Origin: Yoonia rosea
GTDB taxonomy: Bacteria > Pseudomonadota > Alphaproteobacteria > Rhodobacterales > Rhodobacteraceae
Length of the DNA stretch: 64,000 nucleotides
Reading direction: 5' to 3'
Assembly (NCBI RefSeq): GCF_900156505.1
Contig: NZ_FTPR01000001.1
Location: 558,001-622,000 of the forward strand
The position numbers and the translations under genes were made by a program. Below the pieces are notes generated by a model, which was not told the origin of the DNA, searched no databases, and saw only the letters and a list, made by a program, of their open reading frames with translations. This document shows, piece after piece, positions 47,200 through 58,812 of this stretch; positions within the stretch are counted from its first letter, which is position 1, and each line of letters starts with the position of its first letter.

Positions 47200-48690
47200 A
47201 TGACTTATATTCTGGCCATCGACCAAGGCACGACATCCAGCCGCGCGATTATTTTTGATGCAGAGATGCGGATCAAAGCGACCGCGCAAGAGGAATTCAC
47301 CCAGCATTTCCCCAAATCGGGGTGGGTTGAGCATGACACGTCCGATATCTGGTCTTCTGTCGCCTCGACCTGCCGCGGTGCAATCGAGAAAGCGGGGATC
47401 ACTGCCGCTGATGTGGCCGCAATCGGCATCACCAACCAACGCGAAACCACGCTGGTGTGGGATAAGACCACAGGCGAGCCGATCCACAATGCCATCGTCT
47501 GGCAGGACCGGCGGACCGCTCCGTTCTGCGAGGAACTGCGCCGCGAAGGGTTTGAAGCGACGATTACCCAAAAGACCGGACTACTGGCTGATCCGTATTT
47601 TTCGGGCACCAAGGTCAACTACATCCTGAACACGGTTGAGGGTGCGCGGGCCCGCGCAGAGGCGGGTGAGCTCCTTTTCGGCACTGTTGACAGCTACCTG
47701 ATCTGGAAGCTGACAGGCGGCAAGCGGCATGTCACAGATGCCACAAATGCCGCACGCACCATGCTTTACGATATCCGCAAAGGGCGGTGGAGCACCACGA
47801 TCTGTGACCGCTTCGGTATTCCTGCCGCGATGCTGCCAGAGGTTCTGGATTGCGCCGCCGATTTCGGTACCACGCGCGCGGATCTTTTCGGCACTGAGCT
47901 CCCGATCCTTGGTGTTGCGGGCGATCAGCAGGCGGCAACCATTGGGCAGGCCTGTTTTGAACCCGGTATGCTGAAATCGACCTATGGGACAGGCTGTTTT
48001 GCGCTGCTGAACACCGGCGATACGCTGGTGGAAAGCCAAAACCGCCTGTTGGGAACGATTGCTTATCAGTTTGACGGCAAACCGACCTATGCGCTGGAAG
48101 GATCAATCTTTATCGCAGGGGCCGTCGTGCAATGGCTGCGCGATGGTCTGAAAATCATTCGCGAGGCGAAAGAAACACAGCCGCTGGCAGAAACAGCCGA
48201 TCAGGGACAGGAACTTTATATGGTGCCCGCCTTTACCGGCCTTGGCGCGCCGTATTGGGACGCCGAGGCGCGGGGGGCGATTTACGGTTTGACCCGCAAT
48301 TCTGGGCCCGCCGAGTTTGCGCGTGCGGCCCTTGAAAGCGTTGGCTTTCAGACGCGTGACCTGCTTGAGGCAATGAAGAGTGACTGGCAAGCCTCTGATA
48401 CGGATGGTGTTTTGCGCGTTGATGGTGGTATGAGCGCGTCTGATTGGTCGATGCAGTTTCTGTCGGACATCATCGGCGCGCCGGTGGACCGGCCCACAGT
48501 GCTGGAGACCACAGCGCTGGGTGTCGCGTGGCTGGCAGGAATGCGCGCCGGTGTTTATCCCGATCAGGCAGGGTTTGCCGCGAACTGGATGCTGGATCAG
48601 CGGTTTGAGCCGCAGATGGATGCGGCCACGCGCGAACGCCGCTATGCAGGCTGGCAGGATGCGGTGCGGCGGACTTTGACGCAGCGCTAA
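47200..48690 (+). CDS. glpK: Glycerol kinase
   Basis: Phosphorylates glycerol for GlpD. 496 residues of the FGGY family: [18 protein letters not shown] at the N-terminus, [13 protein letters not shown], and [13 protein letters not shown] near the C-terminus. Start at 47200 with gggggaa upstream. No glycerol facilitator gene is next to it. Its TAA interlocks with the stop of the convergent sulfotransferase gene (CTAA at 48687-48690). Confidence 0.95.
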   Translation: MTYILAIDQGTTSSRAIIFDAEMRIKATAQEEFTQHFPKSGWVEHDTSDIWSSVASTCRGAIEKAGITAADVAAIGITNQRETTLVWDKTTGEPIHNAIVWQDRRTAPFCEELRREGFEATITQKTGLLADPYFSGTKVNYILNTVEGARARAEAGELLFGTVDSYLIWKLTGGKRHVTDATNAARTMLYDIRKGRWSTTICDRFGIPAAMLPEVLDCAADFGTTRADLFGTELPILGVAGDQQAATIGQACFEPGMLKSTYGTGCFALLNTGDTLVESQNRLLGTIAYQFDGKPTYALEGSIFIAGAVVQWLRDGLKIIREAKETQPLAETADQGQELYMVPAFTGLGAPYWDAEARGAIYGLTRNSGPAEFARAALESVGFQTRDLLEAMKSDWQASDTDGVLRVDGGMSASDWSMQFLSDIIGAPVDRPTVLETTALGVAWLAGMRAGVYPDQAGFAANWMLDQRFEPQMDAATRERRYAGWQDAVRRTLTQR

Positions 48691-49289
48691 TCCGAACGCC
48701 GAGCCAGTTCCCAGACCGCGAATTCCTCGGTGCGTTTGTCGCGCAGCTTTGCTGCGATGTCGGGCGAAAGGGACAGCGGCATCACAGGCGAGACGTTCTT
48801 TTGTTTCAGCTTGAGTGTTATCGCGAGCCGCTCTTCGAGATAAGCGATCACCTTATCCCATTGCTCATATTGGAAAAGGTGATCCGCGCCGATCTCGCCA
48901 CCATTGATGCGCAGAAACTTGTTCTGCGAGCCCACATTGGCGAAAGGCGCGGGATCACCTTTGCAGTATTCCAGCACGAAATCATCGAAAGTGATATGCG
49001 CTGTGCTGTTTTCGTGACCGATCAGATCGGGGCGCGTCCGGTAGCGATACCAGCTGCCCAGCCAGTCGATGGGATTGCGGACAACCGCCATCAATTCAGG
49101 GTCTTGTCCGCCGGCTTGCTTGAAAAACGGCTTCAAGAATCGTTTGTAGCGATAGCACGGTGCATGTTTCAGATGCGGCGGATCCCGCAGGACCATGGAC
49201 GCGCGCGGTGCCAGAGCGCCTTCAAGCGCGGTTGATCCGGTTTTGGGCACTGCCAGCAGCACCAGATTTTCTTTCCAGAAAACAAGCAT
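48687..49289 (-). CDS. Sulfotransferase-family protein
   Basis: 200 residues. The PAPS 5'-phosphosulfate loop PKTGSTAL is at 15-22 and the 3'-phosphate binding segment [17 protein letters not shown] follows, so cofactor binding looks intact. It belongs to the short cytosolic/Golgi-like sulfotransferase group common in roseobacters, often placed by neighbours with surface polysaccharide; here no such neighbours exist and the acceptor is unknown. Confidence 0.82.
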   Translation of the reverse strand: MLVFWKENLVLLAVPKTGSTALEGALAPRASMVLRDPPHLKHAPCYRYKRFLKPFFKQAGGQDPELMAVVRNPIDWLGSWYRYRTRPDLIGHENSTAHITFDDFVLEYCKGDPAPFANVGSQNKFLRINGGEIGADHLFQYEQWDKVIAYLEERLAITLKLKQKNVSPVMPLSLSPDIAAKLRDKRTEEFAVWELARRSD

Positions 49290-49418
49290 TTGATCGCTGT
49301 CTTTCGTCTATCTCCGACGCAATGCTAGGCCATAAACCATTCCTTAACCACCATTCGTTGAAAGTGAATCATGAAAATTTATGTTGCAATGTTCTGCTTT
49401 TGATCTCATTAACGATGA

Positions 49419-49433
49419 GAACACAATGAGAAC
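49419..49433 (+). promoter_or_regulatory. LexA (SOS) box before recA
   Basis: GAAC-acaatga-GAAC fits the alphaproteobacterial LexA site GAAC-N7-GAAC and lies 50 bp before the recA ATG. A TTGATC 17 bp upstream of acaatg would place the -10 element inside the box, so LexA would block RNA polymerase directly. Confidence 0.85.
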
Positions 49434-49483
49434 AAAAGCAGTGATTGCCGCCCTCGGGCCGGCGTGAAATAAGGACAGGACAC

Positions 49484-50566
49484 ATGGCAACGGCAGAACT
49501 CCTCAAAATGACTGACAAGAAAACGGCAGATAAAGAAAAAGCACTCGAAAGCGCGCTGGCGCAGATCGAACGGCAGTTCGGCAAAGGCTCGATCATGAAG
49601 CTGGGCGGCCAGAACCAGATGGCCGATATCGAGGCGACATCGACCGGTTCGCTGGGGCTGGATATCGCGCTGGGGATCGGTGGTCTGCCAAAAGGCCGCG
49701 TGATTGAAATTTATGGTCCTGAATCGTCCGGTAAAACGACGCTGACCCTGCACTCCATCGCGGAAGAGCAGAAAAAGGGGGGTGTCTGCGCGTTTGTCGA
49801 CGCGGAACATGCGCTTGATCCACAATATGCCAAGAAATTGGGTGTGAACCTTGATGAGTTGCTGATCTCGCAGCCCGATACCGGCGAACAGGCACTCGAG
49901 ATTGTGGATACGCTGGTGCGCTCTGGTGCAGTCAGCCTTGTGGTGGTCGACTCGGTTGCGGCGCTGACCCCGAAATCCGAACTCGAAGGCGATATGGGCG
50001 ATAGCTCGGTCGGTGTGCATGCGCGTCTGATGTCTCAGGCGATGCGCAAGCTGACAGGCTCGATCAACCGGTCCGGCTGTATGGTGATCTTTATCAACCA
50101 GATTCGTATGAAGATTGGCGTGATGTTCGGTTCGCCCGAAACCACAACCGGTGGTAACGCGCTGAAATTCTATGCCTCTGTCCGTCTGGATATCCGTCGC
50201 ATCGGCGCGATCAAGGACCGTGATGAGGTGGTCGGCAACGCGACCCGCGTCAAAGTGGTGAAGAACAAGGTGGCACCACCGTTCAAGCAGGTGGAATTCG
50301 ACATCATGTATGGTGAGGGCATTTCCAAGACGGGCGAATTGCTTGATCTGGGTGTGAAAGCGGGAATTGTTGAAAAATCCGGCGCATGGTTCAGCTATGG
50401 CGATGAGCGGATCGGGCAGGGACGCGAGAATTCCAAGGTGTTCCTCAAAGAGAATCCTGCGATTGCGCTTGAGATCGAGGATAAGATCCGCGCGGCGCAT
50501 GGGCTTGAGTTCGATATGGCCGACACCGGTGATGGCGATGGTGATGATGACCTTGTCGAAGTCTAG
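49484..50566 (+). CDS. recA: Recombinase RecA
   Basis: Homologous recombination and SOS co-protease. 360 residues from the ATG at 49484: Walker A GPESSGKT at 78-85, VVVDSVAAL Walker B, the L1/L2 DNA-binding loops around [16 protein letters not shown] and [21 protein letters not shown] segments (here [16 protein letters not shown]), and an acidic C-terminal tail ([14 protein letters not shown]). A LexA box precedes it and a terminator follows. Confidence 0.97.
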   Translation: MATAELLKMTDKKTADKEKALESALAQIERQFGKGSIMKLGGQNQMADIEATSTGSLGLDIALGIGGLPKGRVIEIYGPESSGKTTLTLHSIAEEQKKGGVCAFVDAEHALDPQYAKKLGVNLDELLISQPDTGEQALEIVDTLVRSGAVSLVVVDSVAALTPKSELEGDMGDSSVGVHARLMSQAMRKLTGSINRSGCMVIFINQIRMKIGVMFGSPETTTGGNALKFYASVRLDIRRIGAIKDRDEVVGNATRVKVVKNKVAPPFKQVEFDIMYGEGISKTGELLDLGVKAGIVEKSGAWFSYGDERIGQGRENSKVFLKENPAIALEIEDKIRAAHGLEFDMADTGDGDGDDDLVEV

Positions 50567-50592
50567 GCACCACAGGTGATGGAATGAACGAA

Positions 50593-50620
50593 GGGTGCCG
50601 CAGCAGCGGCGCCCTTTTTT
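50593..50620 (+). terminator. Rho-independent terminator of recA
   Basis: gggtgccgc/gcggcgccc (9 pairs, one G-T) with loop agca, followed directly by TTTTTT. It begins 26 bp after the recA stop. Confidence 0.92.
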
Positions 50621-50627
50621 GATGGCT

Positions 50628-50662
50628 GCCTCCGGCGGAAGTTTGATTGGACATGGAAAGTA
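50628..50662. repeat. 35-bp dispersed repeat, copy 2
   Basis: Second copy of the repeat at 4965-4999, in the same orientation, with T in place of C at one position. It lies 8 bp after the recA terminator, in the gap before alaS, and is not part of a gene. Confidence 0.85.
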
Positions 50663-50744
50663 TCACCCCCGTTTGTTGGTGGACAGTGCCAAGAGGCGGG
50701 GCTATTTCTGCGGGCTAACAGACATATTTGCTTGAAAGTGCGCT

Positions 50745-53444
50745 ATGACCAGTCTTGCCGACATCCGTTCGACCTTTCTGAATTACTTCGGTTCTCAGGA
50801 TCATGAGATCGTGGCCTCAAGCCCGTTGGTGCCGCGCAATGACCCGACCCTGATGTTCGCCAACTCGGGCATGGTGCAGTTCAAGAACCTGTTTACGGGC
50901 GTCGAGACCCGCGATTACACACGCGCCACCACCAGCCAGAAATGTGTGCGTGCTGGCGGCAAGCACAACGATCTTGATAATGTGGGCTACACGGCGCGCC
51001 ACCATACGTTTTTCGAGATGCTGGGCAATTTCAGTTTCGGTGATTATTTCAAAGAAGAGGCGATCCCCTATGCCTGGGAATTGCTGACACGGGAATTCGG
51101 CATCGATAAGGACCGCCTTCTGGTCACCGTCTATCACACCGATGACGAGGCCGCGGCGATCTGGAAGAAAGTGGCCGGTTTCTCGGATGACAAGATCATT
51201 CGCATCCCGACGGACGACAACTTCTGGCGCATGGGCCCGACCGGCCCCTGCGGCCCCTGCACCGAGATCTTCTACGATCACGGCGATCACATTTGGGGTG
51301 GCCCTCCCGGTTCGCCGGAAGAGGATGGCGACCGGTTTATCGAGATCTGGAACATCGTTTTCATGCAGAACGAACAGTTCGAGGACGGCACGCTCAAGCC
51401 GCTCGAAATGCAGTCGATCGACACCGGCATGGGGCTGGAGCGTATTGGCGCCTTGCTGCAAGGCAAGCATGACAATTACGACACCGACCTGATGCGCGCA
51501 TTGATCGAGGCCTCGGCACATGTGACCTCGACCGACCCTGATGGTCCGGGCAACACCCACCACCGCGTGATCGCCGACCACCTGCGGTCCACGTCATTCC
51601 TGATTGCCGAAGGCGTGCTGCCATCGAATGAGGGGCGTGGTTACGTGCTGCGCCGGATCATGCGGCGCGCGATGCGCCATGCCCATCAACTGGGTGGCAA
51701 AGACCCCGTGATGCACAAACTTGTCCCGGCGCTGATCCAGCAGATGGGCGGGGCCTATCCTGAACTGGGGATCGGCCAGCGCTTGATTGAAGAAACGCTG
51801 CTGAACGAGGAAGTCCGCTTTAAACAAACGCTGGATCGGGGGTTGAAGCTGCTTGATGACGAAATCAGCGGTCTGGCCGAGGGTGCGGCTTTGCCGGGTG
51901 CAGCGGCGTTCAAGCTTTATGACACCTACGGTTTCCCGCTTGATTTGACGCAGGATGCCCTGCGCGAAAAGGGACGCGCTGTGGACACTGATGGGTTCGA
52001 TGCCGCGATGGCAGAGCAGAAAGCCAAGGCGCGGGCGGCATGGTCCGGCACGGGTGAAGCCGCCGAGAGTGCGATCTGGTTCGATATCGCGGATACACAT
52101 GGCGCGACAGATTTTCTGGGGTATGAGACCGAGACTGCCGAAGGGCAGGTCGTGGCAATTGTCGATGAAGCAGGCAAGAGCATTGATGCGCTGAGCGCGA
52201 AGGGTGCTGCGGGCTGGGTCGTCGTGAACCAAACACCGTTCTACGCGGAAAGCGGCGGTCAGGTGGGCGATCAGGGCTATGTGCGTGCACTCGTTGGTGA
52301 CCCCAACGCGCAGGCGCCTCAGTTTTCAGGCCACGTCTCGGACGTCAAGAAGATGCCGGGCGGTGTCTTTGCCCATTATCTGACGGTTGATCACGGTGAA
52401 CTCTCTGTCGGCGAGCCTGTCCGTCTCGAGGTGGATCACATCAATCGGGGTAAAATCCGCGCCAACCACTCGGCCACACACCTGCTGAATGAGGCGCTGC
52501 GCGAGGTGCTGGGCGATCATATCGCACAGCGCGGGTCATTGAACGCACCCGATCGCCTGCGGTTTGATTTCAGTCATACCAAAGCTTTGAGCGCCGAAGA
52601 ACTGGCGCAGGTTGAACATGATGTGAATGCGATCATCCGTCAGAACACCCCTGTCGAGACACGTATTATGACACCGGATGATGCCCGCGCCATGGGTGCT
52701 CAGGCGCTCTTTGGCGAGAAGTATGGCGACGAGGTGCGTGTTGTGTCGATGGGCCGGCAGGTGGGCTCGGGCAAGGGCGCTGAAGGGAATACCTATTCAC
52801 TGGAACTTTGCGGCGGGACGCATGTGAAGCAACTGGGTGAAATCGGGGCCTTTGTGACCCTGGGCGATAGCGCATCAAGTGCCGGTGTCCGCCGGATCGA
52901 AGCGCTGACAGGGCAGGCGGCACTGGATTACCTGCGCGCGCAGGATGCCCGCCTGAACCAGGCGGCGGCTGTGTTGAAGGCGCCTGCATCCGAGGTTGCT
53001 GACCGGATCAAGGCGCTCATGGACGAACGCAAGGCGCTGGCCAATGAAGTGGCGCAACTGCGCCGTGAGGTGGCGATGGGCGGCGGCGCAAAAGAGGCAG
53101 CGCCCGCCGAGGTGATCAATGGCGTCGCATTTCAGGCGCAGGTGCTGAGCGGTGTGACCGGTAAAGACCTGCCCGCATTGATCGACGAGATGAAGGCGTC
53201 CATGGGCAGCGGTGCCGTTGTGTTGATCGCCGATGCCGGTGGCAAGGCGGCTGTTGCGGTTGGTGTCACAGCGGACCTGACCGACCGTGTTTCTGCGGTG
53301 GATATCCTGCGGGCTGTCACGCCTGAATTGGGCGGTAAAGGCGGCGGTGGCCGCCCGGATATGGCGCAGGGTGGCGGTGCTTCGCTAGAGAATGTTGATG
53401 CCGCGATTGCGGCAGCAAAGACTGTTTTGGAGGGATTGAAATGA
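50745..53444 (+). CDS. alaS: Alanyl-tRNA synthetase
   Basis: 899 residues. Class II aminoacylation domain at the N-terminus ([14 protein letters not shown], then [17 protein letters not shown]), the editing domain with zinc-binding HSATHLL and CGGTHV, and the C-Ala domain ending in a Gly-rich [16 protein letters not shown] segment. Length and order are standard. Its stop overlaps the DUF1330 gene by 4 bp. Confidence 0.97.
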   Translation: MTSLADIRSTFLNYFGSQDHEIVASSPLVPRNDPTLMFANSGMVQFKNLFTGVETRDYTRATTSQKCVRAGGKHNDLDNVGYTARHHTFFEMLGNFSFGDYFKEEAIPYAWELLTREFGIDKDRLLVTVYHTDDEAAAIWKKVAGFSDDKIIRIPTDDNFWRMGPTGPCGPCTEIFYDHGDHIWGGPPGSPEEDGDRFIEIWNIVFMQNEQFEDGTLKPLEMQSIDTGMGLERIGALLQGKHDNYDTDLMRALIEASAHVTSTDPDGPGNTHHRVIADHLRSTSFLIAEGVLPSNEGRGYVLRRIMRRAMRHAHQLGGKDPVMHKLVPALIQQMGGAYPELGIGQRLIEETLLNEEVRFKQTLDRGLKLLDDEISGLAEGAALPGAAAFKLYDTYGFPLDLTQDALREKGRAVDTDGFDAAMAEQKAKARAAWSGTGEAAESAIWFDIADTHGATDFLGYETETAEGQVVAIVDEAGKSIDALSAKGAAGWVVVNQTPFYAESGGQVGDQGYVRALVGDPNAQAPQFSGHVSDVKKMPGGVFAHYLTVDHGELSVGEPVRLEVDHINRGKIRANHSATHLLNEALREVLGDHIAQRGSLNAPDRLRFDFSHTKALSAEELAQVEHDVNAIIRQNTPVETRIMTPDDARAMGAQALFGEKYGDEVRVVSMGRQVGSGKGAEGNTYSLELCGGTHVKQLGEIGAFVTLGDSASSAGVRRIEALTGQAALDYLRAQDARLNQAAAVLKAPASEVADRIKALMDERKALANEVAQLRREVAMGGGAKEAAPAEVINGVAFQAQVLSGVTGKDLPALIDEMKASMGSGAVVLIADAGGKAAVAVGVTADLTDRVSAVDILRAVTPELGGKGGGGRPDMAQGGGASLENVDAAIAAAKTVLEGLK

Positions 53445-53728
53445 GCGCACTCTGGATTGCCCATGTGACTGTCACGGACGAGGCCGCCTATAGCGAATAC
53501 GCCAAGCGCGCGACAGGTGCGATTGCCGATCACGGTGGCGTCTTTCTGGCCCGTGGTGGTGTTTATGAGCAGTTGGAAGGGCCTGATCGCCCACGCAACG
53601 TGGTTGCCCGCTTTCCCAGCCTGCAAGCGGCGCACGACTGCTACTACTCTGATGCCTACCAAGAGGCGCTGAGCTTTGCCAAAGGTGCGAGCCAGCGTGA
53701 ATTGAGCATCGTCGAAGAGATCGCTTGA
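53441..53728 (+). CDS. DUF1330 family protein
   Basis: 95 residues, ferredoxin-like dimeric alpha/beta barrel fold: [20 protein letters not shown] at the start, [33 protein letters not shown] and ending EIA. Function unknown for the family. The start overlaps the alaS stop (ATGA) and the MOSC gene starts within its own stop, so all three are probably co-translated. Confidence 0.85.
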   Translation: MSALWIAHVTVTDEAAYSEYAKRATGAIADHGGVFLARGGVYEQLEGPDRPRNVVARFPSLQAAHDCYYSDAYQEALSFAKGASQRELSIVEEIA

Positions 53729-54201
53729 AAGGCCAGCTTGGCGACATGATGGCCCGCCACGCCCGGGTGGGCCGTTTGGAGTGGATCGGGCTGCGCGACG
53801 CGCGATACGATCCGGTGGAAGTTGTTCAAAGTGTTGAAGTCACCACGGCCGGATTGCTGGGTGATCACGGCCGCGTGGGCAAGCGGGCTGTCACGCTGAT
53901 ACAGGCCGAGCATCTACCGGTCATCGCTGCCCTTTCCAATCTGTCAGAGATCCAGCCAGAGGTGCTACGGCGCAATTTGCTTGTGTCGGGGCTCAACCTT
54001 CTGGCGCTGCGCAAGGGGCTGCTGCGCCTCGGTGATGTGATCTTGGAAATCGAGGGGCCGTGTCCGCCTTGTTCACGCATGGAAAAAGCGTTGGGACCGG
54101 GCGGATATAACGCAATGCGCGGCCATGGTGGCTGGTACGCCAGCGTCATGCAGTGCGGTGTTTTGCAGGTCGGTGACGCGGTGGAACCCGCGTCACCCTA
54201 A
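53725..54201 (+). CDS. MOSC domain protein
   Basis: 158 residues if translation starts at the TTG overlapping the upstream stop; an ATG at 53746 is an alternative. The MOSC core has GLLGDHGRVGKRAVTLI, RRNLLVSGLNLLAL and the conserved Cys pair in EGPCPPCSRME. MOSC domains bind molybdenum cofactor or move sulfur; this short form has no known substrate. Ends 5 bp from the convergent typA stop. Confidence 0.82.
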   Translation: MKGQLGDMMARHARVGRLEWIGLRDARYDPVEVVQSVEVTTAGLLGDHGRVGKRAVTLIQAEHLPVIAALSNLSEIQPEVLRRNLLVSGLNLLALRKGLLRLGDVILEIEGPCPPCSRMEKALGPGGYNAMRGHGGWYASVMQCGVLQVGDAVEPASP

Positions 54202-54206
54202 AGGCA

Positions 54207-56024
54207 TTAGCTCGCGCGGGACTGGCGCTTGCGCTCGTGCGGATCAAGGTAGCGCTTGCGCAGCCGGATCGCGTTTGGCGTGACTTCGACCAGTTCATCG
54301 TCGTCGATATAGGCAATCGCCTGTTCCAGTGACATGGTCACAGGTGTGGTCAGGCGGACCGCTTCATCGGTGCCTGAGGCCCGCACGTTCGTCAGCTTTT
54401 TGCCCTTCAGCGGGTTCACCTCAAGATCGTTTTCGCGGCTGTGTTCGCCGATGATCATGCCGGTGTAGACAGGTTCCTGCGCACCGATGAACATCTTGCC
54501 ACGGTCTTCAAGGTTCCACAGGGCAAAGGCGACCGAAGTGCCGTTTTCCATCGAGATCAGAACACCCTGACGGCGGCCATCAATCTTGCCTTTGTAGGGG
54601 GTCATGCCGTGGAACAGGCGGTTCAGAACGCCGGAGCCGCGTGTATCTGTCAGGAATTCCCCGTGATAGCCGATCAGGCCACGTGACGGCACATGCGCGA
54701 TGATGCGGGTCTTGCCGGCACCGGCGGGTTTCATCTCGACCAGATCGCCCTTGCGCGGGCCGGTCAGTTTTTCGACCACGACGCCGGTGTATTCGTCATC
54801 CACGTCGATCGTCACTTCCTCGACGGGTTCCATGCGTTGGCCGTCTTGCTCGGAAAAGATGACCTGCGGGCGTGAGATGGAGAGCTCGAAACCTTCGCGG
54901 CGCATGTTTTCGATCAGAACGCCCATCTGCAATTCGCCACGGCCAGACACCTCAAACGCGTCACCACCGGGGGTGTCTGCGATTTTGATTGCGACGTTGA
55001 CTTCGCTTTCTTTCATCAGTCGTTCGCGGATCACGCGGGACTGGACCTTTTTGCCGTCACGTCCAGCCAGCGGGCTGTCGTTGATGCCGAAGGTCACGGT
55101 GATGGTGGGCGGGTCAATGGGTTGTGCTGGGATCGGCACATCGATGCTGAGATCACAGAGGGTATCGGCCACGGTTGCCTTGGTCATCCCTGCGATGGTC
55201 ACGATGTCACCGGCCTCGGCCACATCGATGGGCTGCTGGGACAGACCACGAAAGGCAAGGATCTTGGACACACGGAACTGTTCGATCTTGTCACCGGTAC
55301 GCGACAGCGCCTTGATCGTTTCACCTGCTTTCAGGGTGCCTGCCTCAACACGGCCTGTCAGAATGCGCCCGATGAAAGGGTCAGCAGACAGGGTGGTGGC
55401 GAGCATCTGGAACGGTTCATCCTTGCGGGTGATCTGCGCAGGCGTCGGCACGTGTTCAACGATCTTGTCGAACAGCGCATCAAGGTTTTCGCGCGGCCCG
55501 TCGAGTTCCTCGTCACACCAACCGGCACGGCCCGATGCGAACATGGTCGGGAAATCAAGCTGTTCGTCGGAGGCCTCAAGCGCTGCGAAAAGGTCAAACA
55601 CATCATCGACGGCGCGATCAGGTTCACCATCGGGCTTGTCGACTTTGTTGACCACAACAATCGGGCGCAGACCAAGGGCCAGCGCTTTGGATGTCACGAA
55701 TTTGGTCTGTGGCATCGGGCCTTCAGCGGCATCAACCAGCAGAACAACACCGTCCACCATCGACAGGATACGCTCAACCTCGCCACCGAAATCGGCGTGG
55801 CCGGGGGTGTCGACGATATTGATACGCGTACCTTTCCACTCGACGGAGGTACATTTCGCCAGAATAGTGATACCGCGTTCGCGCTCGATATCGTTGCTAT
55901 CCATCGCGCGCTCTTGCGTCGCCTCGTTTTCGCGGTAAATCCCCGACTGTTTCAGTAGTTCGTCAACGAGGGTCGTCTTGCCGTGGTCAACGTGCGCGAT
56001 GATCGCGATATTGCGAATGTCCAT
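54207..56024 (-). CDS. typA: Ribosome-associated GTPase TypA/BipA
   Basis: 605 residues. Translation-factor GTPase: P-loop AHVDHGKTT at 10-18, switch region [18 protein letters not shown] and NKVDKPD, then EF-G-like domains III and V and the BipA-specific C-terminal domain ([12 protein letters not shown] near the end). It helps ribosome assembly and stress adaptation. The ATG at 56024 is chosen because the upstream extension has no similarity to the family. Confidence 0.95.
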   Translation of the reverse strand: MDIRNIAIIAHVDHGKTTLVDELLKQSGIYRENEATQERAMDSNDIERERGITILAKCTSVEWKGTRINIVDTPGHADFGGEVERILSMVDGVVLLVDAAEGPMPQTKFVTSKALALGLRPIVVVNKVDKPDGEPDRAVDDVFDLFAALEASDEQLDFPTMFASGRAGWCDEELDGPRENLDALFDKIVEHVPTPAQITRKDEPFQMLATTLSADPFIGRILTGRVEAGTLKAGETIKALSRTGDKIEQFRVSKILAFRGLSQQPIDVAEAGDIVTIAGMTKATVADTLCDLSIDVPIPAQPIDPPTITVTFGINDSPLAGRDGKKVQSRVIRERLMKESEVNVAIKIADTPGGDAFEVSGRGELQMGVLIENMRREGFELSISRPQVIFSEQDGQRMEPVEEVTIDVDDEYTGVVVEKLTGPRKGDLVEMKPAGAGKTRIIAHVPSRGLIGYHGEFLTDTRGSGVLNRLFHGMTPYKGKIDGRRQGVLISMENGTSVAFALWNLEDRGKMFIGAQEPVYTGMIIGEHSRENDLEVNPLKGKKLTNVRASGTDEAVRLTTPVTMSLEQAIAYIDDDELVEVTPNAIRLRKRYLDPHERKRQSRAS

Positions 56025-56311
56025 TGGTCTGCCTTTAAGGGTAAGTTGGCGCGCGGATACCGTGCAATTGCAGCAAAAGCCACCCCTTATCGTAGCAATG
56101 CGGTTTTCCTCTGCCGCGACGTTCTGCTTTCGTGGCATATCGGCAGCCAAAGCTATCGCAGGCCCCACCGAAAAACCGCTATGTTGCGAAAAACTGCCTG
56201 TACGGCGGTAAGAACAGTGGTCCGCCAAGATTTGGCCACATAGTTATTGAAGATGTTGAAAAAAATGTATTTTAGTCCTCTTGAGTTAGAAAAGAATTTA
56301 GGATCGGCCTT

Positions 56312-57211
56312 ATGATGTCTCACCTCGCTAAACCCCTATCTGTATTTGCATTTCTGGCACTGACCGCCTGTGGCGGTGGTGGCGGTGGAGGCGATACCGG
56401 CGGTGGCGGTGGCGGTGGCGGCGGCTCGTCATCTGACAACGGTCTGCCATTTGGTGCGGTGAGTGGGCAGGATTTGTCTGACGCTGAAGGTGTACGGGTT
56501 ACAACGGAAACCGCGAGTGGACGGTTCACCAGCAGCACTTTCGCCGAAATTGCACCGGCGTCGATCACCGTGAATACGAACTTCTTTACCGGGGATAGCG
56601 ATGGCAATCTGGGTCCACTTGACGGAACCATTGAGATTTTGGGCGAAACGCGATCGTTCACTAACGGAACGGGCACTTTGTCGACCGGTGAAGTGATCAA
56701 TGTAATTTACGAACCCAACCGGACGGGGAATCACGTTGCCGCAATTGAAGTCGCGGTGAGCGATCAGAACGGGATTAGTGGCGCTGCGGCCTATCTGATC
56801 GGCTTCGAAACCAACCCCGATACAATTGCGCAAACGGGCGGGACGACAACATATGTGGGCAATTTTCAGGTCACGGGCGAGGTGTCGGGTACGAACACCG
56901 AAAGCGAATACGATGGTGGGATCACGGTCGACGTCAATTTCCTAGATAACGACGCGGACTTCACCCTTTTGGGCAACTTTAACGGCTCACAGGTTATGAA
57001 CATGGAAGGCAACGGATTGGATCTGACGGGGAACAGCATCTCCGGCGAATTGATGTGCACCTCTGGCTGTAGCAATGGTCAATCTTTGGTTGACGCCACA
57101 TTCTATGGGCCAAATGCGGAAGAATTGGGCGGCGTGTTGGCGATTGGTGTTTTTGTGGCTGGTCAAGGGGTCTACGACGGGGTGGGGACGTTTATTCTAC
57201 CGACGGAATAG
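56312..57211 (+). CDS. TbpB-like surface lipoprotein with Gly-rich linker
   Basis: 299 residues. A lipoprotein signal ends in LTAC with lipidation Cys20, followed by a stretch of mostly Gly and a Ser run, then a beta-rich body. Near the C-terminus DATFYGPNAEELGGVLAI is the barrel signature of transferrin-binding-protein-B-like and related Slam-dependent lipoproteins. I infer an outer-membrane lipoprotein, possibly surface exposed, with unknown ligand; no TonB receptor or Slam gene is adjacent. A second ATG at 56315 is also possible. A terminator follows. Confidence 0.78.
   Translation: MMSHLAKPLSVFAFLALTACGGGGGGGDTGGGGGGGGGSSSDNGLPFGAVSGQDLSDAEGVRVTTETASGRFTSSTFAEIAPASITVNTNFFTGDSDGNLGPLDGTIEILGETRSFTNGTGTLSTGEVINVIYEPNRTGNHVAAIEVAVSDQNGISGAAAYLIGFETNPDTIAQTGGTTTYVGNFQVTGEVSGTNTESEYDGGITVDVNFLDNDADFTLLGNFNGSQVMNMEGNGLDLTGNSISGELMCTSGCSNGQSLVDATFYGPNAEELGGVLAIGVFVAGQGVYDGVGTFILPTE
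56372..56425. repeat. Low-complexity GGN tract coding for poly-Gly
   Basis: About 18 codons almost all GGC/GGT, broken once by GATACC. Tandem GGCGGT units favour replication slippage in multiples of 3, so linker length may vary between strains without changing the frame. Confidence 0.75.
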
Positions 57212-57238
57212 AGCCAAGACATCAGTATGAGAGCAAAG

Positions 57239-57266
57239 GAGCCGCGCGATTGCACGGCTCTTTTGT
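57239..57266 (+). terminator. Terminator after the lipoprotein gene
   Basis: gagccg at 57239-57244 pairs with cggctc at 57255-57260, with partial pairing continuing inward, followed by TTTTgttt. It sits 27 bp after the stop codon; icd on the other strand ends 8 bp further on. Confidence 0.8.
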
Positions 57267-57274
57267 TTCTTGCT

Positions 57275-58483
57275 TCAAAGCGCCTTGTTCAGGTTCTCGT
57301 CGATCTTTTCAAGGAACCCCATGGTTGTCAGCCACCCCTGATCGGGGCCGACCAGCAGCGCCAGATCCTTGGTCATGAAACCGCTTTCCACAGTGTCCAC
57401 GACAACCTTTTCCAGTGTCTCTGCAAAGTTCATCAGCTGCGCGTTGTCATCCAGTTTCGCGCGGTGCTTGAGCCCGCCGGTCCAGGCGAAAATCGACGCG
57501 ATCGAGTTTGTCGAGGTCGCTTGTCCCGCCTGATGCTGGCGGTAGTGGCGCGTGACAGTGCCGTGGGCGGCCTCGGCCTCGACGATCTTGCCATCGGGGG
57601 TCATCAACTGGCTGGTCATCAGGCCCAATGACCCGAACCCTTGCGCCACAGTGTCGGACTGCACGTCGCCGTCATAGTTCTTGCAGGCCCAGACGAATTT
57701 GCCCGACCACTTCATCGCCGAGGCGACCATATCGTCAATCAACCGGTGCTGGTATTCAATGCCGGCTTCTGTGAATTTGTCTTTGAATTCCGCGTCAAAC
57801 ACCTCTTGGAAGAGGTCTTTGAACCGTCCGTCATAGGCCTTCAGGATCGTGTTCTTGGTCGAAAGATAGACAGGCCAGCCAAGGTTCAGACCATAGTTGA
57901 ACGACGCGCGCGCGAAATCGATAATCGAATCATCAAGGTTGTACATCCCCATCGCCACGCCTGCGCCGGGGCTGTCGAAGACCTCTTTTTCAATCACGTT
58001 GCCATCTTCGCCTACGAATTTCATGGTCAGCTTGCCGGGGCCGGGCATCAGGAAATCGGTGGCTTTATACTGATCGCCAAAGGCATGCCGACCGATCACA
58101 ATCGGGTCGGTCCACCCCGGGACAAGACGCGGCACGTTCTTGCAGATGATCGGCGCGCGGAACACCACACCGCCCAGAATGTTGCGGATTGTCCCATTGG
58201 GCGAGCGCCACATCTTCTTGAGGCCGAATTCTTCGACGCGGTCTTCATCGGGGGTGATGGTCGCGCATTTTACGCCAACGCCGATTTCCTTGATCTTTTC
58301 GGCGGCATCAATCGTGATCTGGTCGTTGGTCTCGTCGCGGACCTCCATCGCAAGATCGTAGTAGAGCAGGTCGATATCCAGATAGGGCAGGATCAGTTTT
58401 TGCTTGATAAAATCCCACATGATGCGGGTCATCTCATCACCGTCAAGCTCGACGATGGGGTTCTCTACCTTGATCTTTGACAT
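57275..58483 (-). CDS. icd: NADP-dependent isocitrate dehydrogenase
   Basis: Oxidative decarboxylation of isocitrate in the TCA cycle. 402 residues of the eukaryote-like type II homodimeric enzyme usual in alphaproteobacteria: [17 protein letters not shown] at the start, [32 protein letters not shown] and [14 protein letters not shown]. Start at 58483; the upstream extension would run toward the tRNA. Confidence 0.95.
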   Translation of the reverse strand: MSKIKVENPIVELDGDEMTRIMWDFIKQKLILPYLDIDLLYYDLAMEVRDETNDQITIDAAEKIKEIGVGVKCATITPDEDRVEEFGLKKMWRSPNGTIRNILGGVVFRAPIICKNVPRLVPGWTDPIVIGRHAFGDQYKATDFLMPGPGKLTMKFVGEDGNVIEKEVFDSPGAGVAMGMYNLDDSIIDFARASFNYGLNLGWPVYLSTKNTILKAYDGRFKDLFQEVFDAEFKDKFTEAGIEYQHRLIDDMVASAMKWSGKFVWACKNYDGDVQSDTVAQGFGSLGLMTSQLMTPDGKIVEAEAAHGTVTRHYRQHQAGQATSTNSIASIFAWTGGLKHRAKLDDNAQLMNFAETLEKVVVDTVESGFMTKDLALLVGPDQGWLTTMGFLEKIDENLNKAL

Positions 58484-58579
58484 AATGTGTCTCCGTGGCG
58501 CAGTTAATCTGATGCTGCCATAGCGTATCATGCGTCACACGGGAAGCCCCGGTATGCATTCGTATACTGTTTGGGGAAG

Positions 58580-58656
58580 TGGTAGGCCCGGCAGGACTTG
58601 AACCCGCAACCAAAGCGTTATGAGCGCTCTGCTCTAACCAATTGAGCTACAGGCCC
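58580..58656 (-). tRNA. tRNA with CAU anticodon, probably tRNA-Ile2
   Basis: 77 nt including encoded CCA. Acceptor GGGCCTG/CGGGCCT (with two G-U pairs), D arm AGCTCAATTGGTTAGAGC, anticodon arm GAGCG-CTCATAA-CGCTT (CAU, bases 58620-58622) and T arm GCGGG-TTCAAGT-CCTGC. Acceptor pairs C4-G69 and C5-G68 are those that lysidine synthetase TilS recognises in E. coli, which favours tRNA-Ile2 over elongator tRNA-Met. Not an initiator. Confidence 0.85.
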
Positions 58657-58812
58657 CCTTGTGAAGATTGGAGTAGCAGACTGGACGGGTGGGTCAAGCG
58701 GCAGGAATTGAAAATTCCGTGCCACAGCGCCACCGCCGGTCCGCGCGCCAATTGTTGTTCCATTTGGCGAAATGATGCGGTAACGAACGCCAAACACGAC
58801 AGGAGCCCTGCT

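Noticed and set aside
49343..49350. TTAACC half-site upstream of recA as CtrA site
   Set aside because: Single half-site only; the LexA box explains regulation better.
49409..50500. 363-codon open frame opposite recA
   Set aside because: Antisense shadow of recA with Arg/His-rich composition and no recognisable domain.
55122..55958. Long open frames opposite typA
   Set aside because: Two overlapping antisense frames with no domain or ribosome site; typA is intact.
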